64,000 bases of DNA, from positions 1-64,000 of the forward strand of contig JACVTC010000230.1 of assembly GCA_016946835.1 (NCBI GenBank), read 5' to 3'. Positions 54,896 through 64,000 of the stretch are shown here, piece by piece. The notes beneath the pieces were generated by a model. That model ran no database searches and was not told the origin of the DNA. It saw only the letters and a program-made list of their open reading frames with translations. The stretch is from Neocallimastix lanati (nom. inval.) (Eukaryota > Neocallimastigomycota > Neocallimastigomycetes > Neocallimastigales > Neocallimastigaceae). Numbering within the stretch: the stretch's first letter is position 1; every line of letters begins with the position of its first letter. The translations under genes and the position numbers were made by a program.

Positions 54896-55410
54896 TGTTA
54901 AGATTATATTTGGTTTTAATGTAACTTGGTTGGAATGCTATTAACTAATAACTTCCTTATGATAATTAAATTTTATATTATCAGTATTCTTATAGAATTT
55001 TATTATATTTTCATTTTATTATTTTATTTGATTTTATTTAATAATATTTTTTAATGAATGAAGTTATCAGATTATTAAAATATTAGTAATCTTACGAAGA
55101 TTATTTAAAACAGTTAATTCACTATTCTTTTATACATAAAAAATAAACAATTAAAAAGTTGTATAATAATAAATAAAATAATAAACAATAGTTTAAAAAG
55201 TTAGATAATAATAAATAAAAAATAAACAATTAATTATACTTTAAAAGGTAAAAATTATATTCAACAATTTTATTATTATTATTATTTAATAATAATAAAT
55301 AATATATATTTATATTGTAAAAGGATTTTGAGGTGTATGATTATACTAAATAAAGATTAATTTGTTATGGTAATGAGGCTTATATAGCTCATCGAGTTAT
55401 ATCCTTTACA
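54896..55410 (-). mobile_element. Solo LTR H (gypsy #3 family) inside G
   Basis: It begins TGTTAAGATTATATTTGG, ends ATATCCTTTACA, and has AATAT on both flanks. Blocks such as AACTTGGTTGGAA and AGTTATCAGATTATT match the LTRs of the gypsy element at 29291-35648. It is a diverged, older member of that family. Confidence 0.8.
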
Positions 55411-55651
55411 AATATTAGCTCTAACTGCTAATATTAAAGGTTTAGAAAAGAATCATACTTACCTATGGTTCTTTCTAATTATCGAGTTTATTATAACGAA
55501 TTATAATAGACGAAACACTAAAATTGCTAAAGAAAAGTTTTAATTATAAAATTTGTTTTATTAAAATAATTTGTTTTATTAATTATTAGAAACTTTAAAT
55601 GTTAAAACTATTATTATTATTATTATTATATTATAATTGTTATAATAATAA

Positions 55652-55680
55652 CTCTTGATTTCTCAAAGAGAACTCAAGAG
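55652..55680 (-). promoter_or_regulatory. LTR TATA-hairpin module (G)
   Basis: CTCTTGATTTCTC/GAGAACTCAAGAG stem after TATAAATAAGG on the minus strand, almost identical to the array LTRs. Confidence 0.6.
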
Positions 55681-56370
55681 CCTTATTTATACTTTTTTAT
55701 CAAAATAAGGTTGAAATCAAAAGGGGTTCTAATCTTAACAAATCTCTTATCTAGGAAAAGACTAGAAGAAAAACCTAGATAAGTTTTTTGATCGATATTC
55801 TATCCATATCGATCATCGCGTTAATTAAGTAAAACCGATTACTTTTAAGAAATAATTGGAAAAACCTTAATTAACCGATTACTTAATCTAATATAATGAT
55901 CGAAAATAAAAGAATAAAATAATGAAAATTATTTCGATCATAAAATTTAAAATTTAATCTATTTAGTTCTATTTTATAGAACTTTATATAAAAAATATAA
56001 AACAATACATTAATAATAAAAATACATGATTAATAAAATACAGAATACATGATAGAATACAGAATACATGATAAAATACAGAATAGTGTTTTGGTTTATG
56101 ATTTAATAAGTAAGAGAAAACTAAAACTAATAATTTTAATAATTAAGTGAATAATTAAATAAATTTAATATTATTTTAAATGTATAAAAATTATTTAATT
56201 AAATAAAATTTTAATATTAAACTAAATAAATTTTTAATATGTAATTAAATAAATTATTAATTATAATTAAATGTATAAATGAAATATGAGTTAAATAAAA
56301 GTTATATTAATTATAACTTAACTAAGAAAATATAGTTATTTTGTTGAAAATAATTATATTTTCTTACACT

Positions 56371-57162
56371 TGTTAAGGTTATGAGAAATTAAATAAAAAC
56401 AATAATAAATACAAAGATTTTATTTTATTTATTTTATTTTATTTTTTTATTTTATGATTGATTTTCTAAAAATTGGTAGCAAAATTTACAACTATTTATA
56501 CTTTTTTTTAAGGCATAAAAGTTGTTCTTGCCACTAAATTTTATATTATTACATTTTATTTTTTTATAAAAATTATTAAATTTAAATTGATTTTTATAAT
56601 CAATTATATAAAATTTAATTATAACAATATAGATAAAATACATTTATAATATTAATAAAACATTTTTTTTTTTTTTTTTAATAATCTATCTAAAATATTA
56701 CTAATAAGAATTTATTTAATTGGCTATAATTATTATTACAATCTGTTAAAATATTCAAATAAAAATAAAAATACTATTCTAATATAAACGTTTTTAATAA
56801 AATAAAATATTTGTCAATATAAAATAAAACATTTTGATATAAAATTTTATAATAAAAGTTAAAATATAATATATAAATTTTTAATTATCAATATATAAAA
56901 ATATTATTAATACAAATTTTCATTATTAATAAAAAAATAAGATTTATTATTAATATTGCTAATATAAGTTTTAAATATATAAAAATATTACTATTAATAT
57001 AAGATTTAATATAAAAATATAAAGTTTAATATAATTTTTGATTTAATTTTTAATCTTTGAATTTAAAAATTTATTAAAGTACAAAATAATAATGTACACA
57101 TAATGTATTAGAAATGAATTGTAGATTTAATTAAGAATGCATTATTTGGTACATTCTTATCA
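56371..57162 (-). mobile_element. LTR, family B, copy B2
   Basis: It begins TGTTAAGGTTATGAG and ends CATTCTTATCA, and is homologous to B1 (11821-12645) along its length. No gypsy coding sequence is attached, and no matching target duplication was found at its right side. It is the oldest layer of the nest at 53-57 kb. Confidence 0.75.
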
Positions 57163-57682
57163 ATCTAATACAACCCACAGTAGAAATATGTATTATTGTA
57201 CTATGATATAACAATAATAATTATTTACTATAAATATCTAAATATAATTATTTAATACGACTTGATTGGAAATAATTACTTATAAAAATATAATATGTAT
57301 CATACCTAATTAGAAATTATTTCTGATTGGGTAATAAAATAGGATTTTAATAAAAACAATTAGAAATAAAAAGAGAGAAATGAGAATTATGAACAAGAGA
57401 GAATTAATTAAAAGAAGGAATTTTATTTAGTTTAGTTAATAAAAGAATATTAATACTGTTGTAGGAACTAATTATAAATAATAGAGAGAGATTATTTATA
57501 ATAGGGTTATAAATACATGTAATTAATAATTGTAATAAAATAAATTAAATAAAATTAACAAAGACAAAGTAAAATAAATCTACTTTAAAGAAATAAATAA
57601 TTTATTTATCTAAAATATTATTTAGTATAAAATTCCTTGTCTTCAAAGCCCTTAACTGGTACTATTAACATCGGCCGTACCA
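57163..57682. other. AT-rich sequence ending in a GTACCA LTR-like terminus
   Basis: No gene is seen. The last bases (CTGGTACTATTAAC...GGCCGTACCAG) contain a 7-bp inverted repeat CTGGTAC/GTACCAG and resemble the right end of a J/M-type LTR. The start of that LTR could not be placed. Confidence 0.4.
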
Positions 57683-57686
57683 GCTC

Positions 57687-58532
57687 TAATAAAGAACGAA
57701 CATATATGTATTATTAATTAGAAATTCAACTTACTTTAGAATTCATTATATTGTTCTTTACTTAATATTACTTTACTATATTTTCTTTACTAAAATATTT
57801 TATAAATATAATTTTTTTTATATTTTTATTAAAAAGTTACTAAAATATTATCAATAATTCTATATTATTATTATTAATATCAATATCTATAATATAACCT
57901 TAAATTTTATTATTTTATTAAAGTGTTTATTATCAATATTAATAATTTATTTTTATTTTCCAAATATATTATTATATTATTATTATATTGTATAAGTATT
58001 AAAATTGTATTCTTTTTAATATTTTATTTTATTTTTAAATTGATTATTTAATATTTTTATTCCCCACAAATAAAATCAAATCTTAATTGATTAATAATAA
58101 ATATTAAATATATATTATAGTTTTTAAATTTATTTTATATAAAATATAAGAATATTATATTAATATTCTTGATTAAAATAACTTTATTTTCTGTAAAATA
58201 TTTTTAAATTTTGTTTGTTTCTTTTCGTATATATTAAATAATTTAGTTTTAGAATATGAAAAATAATATAAAATTATATAAACAAAATTTATTAAAATAA
58301 AAATATTTATGAATTAGTTAATTTAAATTAATATAAAATTTGAAGTAATTAGTAATAGTAAATTATTTTTTTTTAAATATAATGATAAAATGTAGAAAGG
58401 CTTTATATATTTATTTTTTTTAAAAAGTATAAATAAGTGAAGTTTTTCAATAATTAAAAGGTAGACAGAAAAAAAATATAAAAAAAAATATATAATTAAA
58501 TAAAATATTTCTAATAAACCCGAACCATAACA
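57687..58532. mobile_element. LTR-like unit M1 in a GCTC-bounded array
   Basis: The unit is bounded on both sides by the tetranucleotide GCTC and ends AACCATAACA. Its start TAATAAAG lacks the TG, perhaps through a G-to-A change. It is tentatively a degenerate LTR of the J type. It forms a head-to-tail series with M2 and M3. Confidence 0.4.
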
Positions 58533-58538
58533 GCTCTG

Positions 58539-59210
58539 TGTAAGAATATAGATTTATTTCTTATAAAATAATCTATCTTCTTATTTAATTAATTTATATT
58601 TCATTTATATTTCAATATTTATTAACATGTAAAAAATATATTAATTTATCCAAATTAATATATTAAAAAATAATGTAAACAAATTTGTTGTAATGTAATA
58701 ATTACTTAAAAATATTATTTATATTTTATTATTTCAATTAGTTGATAATTTATAAGATTTTAGTAATCGATTAATTAATTTTTTCCCCAATATTTTTATG
58801 ATGGGGTTTTTATTAATTAATACGATGATTAGTATATTAGAATATTAATCGAAGTTATTCAGGTTTTTCTACTAATCTTTTCCTGAATATCAATTTGTTA
58901 AGATTAGATACTTTTATTTGATTTGTTAATTTCATCTTATCTATTTTATTTATTTAATAATTACATCTATTTAATAATCACATCTGCTAAAATAATTATA
59001 AATAAAAAAGTATAAAAGAACTCAAATTTCTTTGATTAAAGAAATTAGAGTTATTATTATATTACGCTATATCATAAAAAGAAATCAAAATCTTTTATTT
59101 ATGTCTATATTTAGTGTTTATAATAAACTCTATATAAGATATGTATAAATTTTTATATCTAAAAGATATTAATAATCTAGTTATAGTTAATATTATAAAT
59201 AGATTATTAC
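58539..59210 (+). mobile_element. Solo LTR K, inserted at the TG of M2
   Basis: It begins TGTAAGAATATAG, ends ATAGATTATTACA (672 bp), and has CTCTG on both flanks. That duplication contains the TG that starts M2. It is related to LTR E (TGTAAGAAATATAG start). It carries a TATA-hairpin module at 59021-59050. Confidence 0.85.
59021..59050 (+). promoter_or_regulatory. LTR TATA-hairpin module (K)
   Basis: GTATAAAAGAA is followed by CTCAAATTTCTTT and AAAGAAATTAGAG, then TTATTATT. The arms have changed in a compensated way relative to the other copies. Confidence 0.55.
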
Positions 59211-59339
59211 ACTCTGATCCGGAACTAGCTTATTTACTTCAAATAAGCATATATAAAAATAATAAAAAGAAAAAAATATAAAATATTTATAATAATGAAA
59301 TTATTTAAAATTAAAATAGTTAAAATAAAAAAAAATTAT

Positions 59340-59427
59340 TTATAATAAAATTATTTATAATAAAATTATTTATAATAAAATTATTTATAATAAAATCATT
59401 TATAATAAAATTATTTATAATAAAAAC
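59340..59427. repeat. TAATAAAATTATT 15-bp tandem repeat
   Basis: The unit TTATTTATAATAAAA repeats about five to six times, with one C-containing variant. It lies inside unit M2. Confidence 0.75.
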
Positions 59428-59987
59428 AATTTTCTATAAATTGTTCTTAATAAAATAAATACAGAAATATTTAATTCTGTATAAAATTAAATCGTTTGAC
59501 AATACTAACTATCATTTTTATTATTTTCTCTAAAATAGATTATTATTTTCTGTATTCTTTTTACAATAATAAACTTTATGAGAATATGATATTAATAATT
59601 TACAAGAATACTAAATTATATATTAATTGATAAATTAAAATATTATTAGAATAGATAGTTAAAATTTTAAATATAAATAAATCATTAATAATTATACAAT
59701 TATATTTTAAAATAGATACTTTAAAATAGGTTAATTTTAAAATATATTAATATTAAAATAACATTCAAAATATAATAATATAAATAAATTTATATGTAAA
59801 TGTTCAATTCAATATTCATGTAAAAAAACTATAAAAGGAAGAAATTTTCTTTCTTTTGAAAAGAGAGGATAAAAAATAAAATAAAAAATTTTATAAAATA
59901 CTTTTATTTAAACTAATAAAAATTTATTTATAATATTCAATATTGTGTTTTTAAAATATTGTGTGTGATCTGTGCCCATATCAGCTC

Positions 59988-62052
59988 TAAAACATATCAT
60001 TCAGAAAAATATTAAAATTATTAATAATTTAGCAAGAATCTAATTATTAGAGTAATCCCTAACTAATTAGATAACATAAATAACATAATTAAACTTTAGA
60101 TTAATATAAATATTAAATTTTATTTTAAATTTAATATTATAATATTACTTAGTAAGTATAATTAATGAAAAATAGTAAAATAATAAGCTAGTATTAATGT
60201 TTAATTATAATATGTTTTGTCGGAATATAAATTATAAATTATTATTGTTTAAATTTAATTATAATAAGTTTTTATCAGAATATAAATTATAAACTATTAA
60301 TGTTTAAATTTAACTATAATAAGTTTTTGTCTGTATTTAACCTATAAAATATTAATGTTTATATTTAATTGTAAATAATTAAAAATGTAAATTAGAAAAT
60401 TAAAAATAACTTTTTAAATAATTGTTAAACTAAAATAATAATAGTCAGAGTATTGTTAATATAACATAAACATTAAAAATGTATATAAATAAGTCATATA
60501 ATAATAAAAAAATATTTTTTTAGATAGATGGATAGGAAAAATATAAAAATTGATTATTAAGGAACAATCATAATAATAAATAAATAAATATAATAAATTA
60601 ATAAAAATAAAAAAAAAAAATTAATAAATTAAAAAGTACAACAAATCGCCCCAACTCCTGTTACGATAGAAATAATAAATAAAAAATAAATAAAATTAAA
60701 TAAACTATTAAGAATAATTAATAAATAAATAAGAATAAAATATTAAAGTATTAAAATATATAATAATGAAATTAAATAATGAATAAATAACTAAATTATT
60801 TAAAATAATGTATTAATTGTATTTATTTAATATTGTAATAGTAAACAATTAGATATTTTATTATAAAAAATTAAAACTATATTTATTATTATTTTATATT
60901 TTTATTATAAAAATTTTATTATACTTCATTATATTTTTATTATTATCTTATATTATTTATTATATTAAAATTATATTTTATTATATTTTATTATTATAAA
61001 AATTATTATATTTTTGTTATTATATTTTTATTATATTTTATATTTTTATTTTTACTCCAATCAAATAAATGTTTTAAAGATATAAAAAGAACAAAGTAAA
61101 ACAATACTTTAGTTCTTCCTCTTCTTTCAACTTTATTTTTATATTATTCTTTTAATTTTTCTAGAATGAATTATTAAATATTTTTAATTGGTATAATTAA
61201 ATAATTAAATAAATAAGTAAGTAAAACTAAATTATTCTCTTATTAAATTGATTAATTTTTTTTTTTTTTTGTGTTTTTATTACGGTTAAGGATAAAAATA
61301 ATTTTGGTTAGTTTTAAATATTTAGATTGTTAAGTAAATTAGTTATATTTTTAGAGATAAAATTTATTAAATTATTTATTTTATTTATTTATATTAGAAT
61401 AGTTAAAATAATATTTATTTTTATTAGAGGAAAATTAAATTTTAATTATTAGAATTTATTATTTTTTTAATATAATCTTCAATTCTGTACCACTCCGTGA
61501 TAAATAATGAAATTTATAAATATAAATTTCATATTAAATTAAAAAAAAAAAAAAATAATTAATATGACAGTACAAATTTTATAAAGTTTAATAATAAACA
61601 ATTAATAAATTAATAAAAATAAAAATATATTAAATAATATTTTAATAATAATAAAAGTAAAATAAACAATAAACAGAAATAATAATTTTTAAAATATTAT
61701 TAATTGTAAATACTTATAACATGTAAACAAATTTTAAAATGTATAATTTATTAAATTAATATAAATAGTTCTTAATTTTATTTATTTTAATAATCAGGTT
61801 TTTATATAGTTTTTACTCATTTTAATCAAAAACTAAATATTAATAATAATATTAAATAATTAAAATAATAATTTAAATAATAAAATTAAAAGATATATTT
61901 AAAATAATTTATAAAATAAATAAAATATATATTAATAAAACATATTTTAAAATCTTAATCATAAAAACAACTTTTTCTAAATTTAATTATTGATATTGGT
62001 TATATCACTTTCTGAGCCTATTCAGAATTAAGATATAAACCATAAAATATCA
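59988..62052. mobile_element. LTR-like unit M3, interrupted by N
   Basis: The segment between two GCTC words starts TAAAACATATC and ends CATAAAATATCA. It contains the nested LTR-like N. Its size and composition fit a degenerate J-type LTR, but the start is poor, so this is tentative. Confidence 0.35.
60659..61492. mobile_element. LTR-like element N with 4-bp duplication
   Basis: It begins TGTTACGATAG and ends CAATTCTGTACCA, with CTCC on both sides. The end resembles the CTGTACCA that precedes the gag-only element's candidate primer site. The short duplication alone is weak evidence. Confidence 0.45.
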
Positions 62053-62102
62053 GCTCTCGAGAAATTTTTTCTTACTCATTTTTTTTTTTTATTTTTGTTT
62101 GT

Positions 62103-62581
62103 TGATACGTGACCACTATAAAAATGGTATTTAGGTAGATTCTTTAGGTTAAAGAAATACTTAAATATTATTGGTCAATAATAATTTTAGAATAATATAT
62201 ATAATTTTAGAATAATAATTATTAAACGGAGAATTCTTTTATTTATAAGTTTATACTTATGATAAATTAATTCACATAAATAGCTATTTTTTATATTTTA
62301 GTTTAGTATAGTTAAAAAGAGATATTAATGTTTTATTATATTTATTGATTTATAAATTAGATGAATATATATATTTGAGATAATTAATTATAATATTTAA
62401 ATAAGAGAGTAATAATAATAATTGATGTAATAATAATTAATAATAAATAAAGAGAACATTAAAAAGATATATTTACTATTTTATTTTGTATTATTGTATG
62501 TGTTATTTCTATTTATTATTAGAATATATTATTTTGTCATAATTCCTTATTGTCATTTCCTATAAATAAAATATCGTATCA
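62103..62581. mobile_element. Solo LTR D
   Basis: It begins TGATACGTGACC and ends AAATATCGTATCA (479 bp), with TTTGT on both flanks. Its ends match family J at 622-1647. It sits within about 10 bp of the site that family A occupies in the two paralogous segments (A1, A4), and removal of D restores the family A empty site. Confidence 0.85.
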
Positions 62582-64000
62582 TTTGTTTTTTATTATTATT
62601 AATATGAATAAATGATTTTTTTCTTAATTAATTTACTAATTATTCTAATATTTAAAATTATTTAAGAGATTAATATTTACTACTACTAAATATAATTTAA
62701 AAAGAATTTTTTTTTTTTAGAATCAAAATAATTCAAGGATTAAAATGTAAATAAAATTAATTTTAAACTATTAATCTTAAAAAAAAAAAAAAAAAAAAAA
62801 TTTATTTAGATAATTACTTTTTTTTTTTTATTAAAATAATTCAAGGATTAGATTGTAAATAAAATTAATTTTAAACTATTAATCTTAAAAAAAAAAAAAA
62901 AAAAAAATTTATTTAGATAATTACTTTTTTTTTTTTATTAAAATAATTCAAGGATTAGATTGTAAATAAAATTAATTTTAAACTATTAATCTTATCTTAA
63001 AAAAAATAATAATTTTTATTTAGATAATTACTTTTTTTTTGGAATCAAATTAATTCAAGGAATAGATTTTAAATAAAATTAATTTTAAACTATTAATCTT
63101 ATTTTATTATTTTTTTTTAACTTTTTATTTTATTAAGTAATAAGAATAGGATACATATATATATCCTTTTAAAAATAAAAAAAAAAAGAAAAGAAAAAGA
63201 ATTAATATCCGTAAAAGTAGAATAAAAAAATAAAAAAAAAAAATAAAAAAAAAAATAGAAAAAGTAGTTTTAAATAAAAAAATAATAAAAAAAATGAAGA
63301 AAGAGTAGTTAATAAATAAATAAATAAATAAAATGGAATAAAAATTAAAATTAAGAAAAAAGAAGAAGGAACATTTTGAAAATGAACCGAAATCTAATTC
63401 ATTTGTAATCAATTACTCTACCTCTGAGCTAACAACCCTTTCAATAATGAAGAAATAACTGCAAGGTTTAAACCTGCAATCCAATACTTTAGTTCTCCCT
63501 CTTTTTTTTACAACTTTATTTTTTTATATTATTCTTTTAATATTTTCTTAAGTTTAAATAAGTAATTTAAAATAGTTTAGAATAGATAATTAAATATTTT
63601 GAATTATTATTATTTTTAATAATATTTTTCATATCTACCCTAATATTCGTTTTTATTTTATTTATGTTATTAATAATGAATAATTATAATTATTTTTTAT
63701 ATTATAAATTTATTCTTATTATTATTAAAATATATTACTATTAAATGTAACTTACAAAGTGTAAAAGATGAATTATTAAATTCATTCACTATATTCATTA
63801 TGTTCTTTGTAAAGTTATTATGTGTATATGTGTATTTAAGTATCGAATTATTAATATATAATTATTTCACAATAAGTATATATTAATAATTCGATATTAT
63901 TTTATTTATTATAAGCTACTATCCTAATTCTTTTTAATTTTAATTAATTATTATTAATTTCTTTATTTAATTGACATTATTTTTAATTAGATAGTTTTTA
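62582..64000. repeat. Triplicated host segment, copy 3 (runs off the window)
   Basis: The segment is homologous to 10083-11400 and 39121-40820. It has about four AATTCAAGGATTAG units (62715-63110), then the (ATAA) tract, the decayed tRNA-Cys/Ser pair and the same downstream sequence. There is no coding gene. Confidence 0.8.
63368..63438 (-). pseudogene. Decayed tRNA-Cys, with tRNA-Ser remnant to about 63482
   Basis: The sequence is nearly identical to the decayed pair at 40211-40330, with the same lost stems and the same AATAATGAAG spacer. The three decayed copies share most changes, so decay preceded the triplication. Confidence 0.75.

Larger units (their letters stand above)
54847..56368 (-). 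mobile_element. Solo LTR G (gypsy-array family), interrupted by H
   Basis: It begins TGTAATAATTTAATT and ends TATTTTCTTACA, like the array LTRs but clearly diverged from them. Both flanks are CTTGT. The right copy overlaps the TGT that starts LTR B2, so G inserted at B2's edge. Without H it is about 1.0 kb. It carries the TATA-hairpin module at 55652-55680. Confidence 0.82.
58537..59983. mobile_element. LTR-like unit M2, interrupted by solo LTR K
   Basis: Read around K, the unit begins TGATCCGGAACTAGC and ends GTGCCCATATCA, so it has TGAT...ATCA termini, and it is flanked by GCTC on both sides. Its ends resemble family J (TGATACGGGG...CAGCCCGTATCA). Without K it is about 770 bp. Confidence 0.55.

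Noticed and set aside
56371-57162. A target duplication for LTR B2
   Set aside because: The left flank is obscured by the C2 and G insertions, and the right flank ATCTA does not match any reconstructed left flank, so none is claimed.

Overview
This is a very AT-rich nuclear window from a eukaryote. It contains no recognisable host protein-coding gene. It is a retrotransposon graveyard built around a few tRNA genes. The coding content is one Ty1/copia element, three Ty3/gypsy bodies (two of them a tandem pair), one gypsy integrase fragment, one gag-only element and one MULE DNA transposon. Extreme AT content, asparagine- and lysine-rich proteins and this element mix fit an AT-rich lineage such as the anaerobic gut fungi (Neocallimastigomycota). 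That assignment is a guess: nothing here is diagnostic, and other AT-rich protists or early fungi remain possible.

Layout. 1-2567 holds a solo LTR and tandem repeats. 2568-9145 is a copia element on the minus strand with 240-bp LTRs. 9386-11820 is the first copy of a segment that also occurs at about 37.1-42.2 kb and 62.06-64 kb; each copy carries a decayed tRNA-Cys/tRNA-Ser pair. 11821-14681 is stacked LTR debris with a gypsy integrase fragment. 14685-28312 is an LTR-body-LTR-body-LTR gypsy array with one outer target duplication, and a solo LTR sits inside its third LTR. 29291-35648 is a whole-looking gypsy element whose two LTRs look identical.

36194-37080 holds tRNA-Trp, tRNA-Cys and tRNA-Ser. 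A duplicate of this cluster lies at 49062-49956, with a damaged tRNA-Cys. 42222-48524 is a three-level nest: a MULE inside a solo LTR inside another solo LTR. 50684-53155 carries a gag-only element. 53156-62052 is a dense pile of nested LTRs (F, C2, G, H, B2, M1-M3, K, N).

Many elements were dated relative to each other through target-site duplications (TSDs) read directly from the sequence. All seven copies of solo-LTR family A have an identifiable 5-bp TSD. Two patterns stand out. First, several insertions lie 64-67 bp, and one 17 bp, upstream of tRNA genes. Second, several insertions have TSDs that overlap the terminal TG or CA of an older LTR, so LTR edges look like repeated targets. Several otherwise different LTR families also share a TATA box followed by a conserved hairpin and a second palindrome, which suggests a common promoter/leader module.
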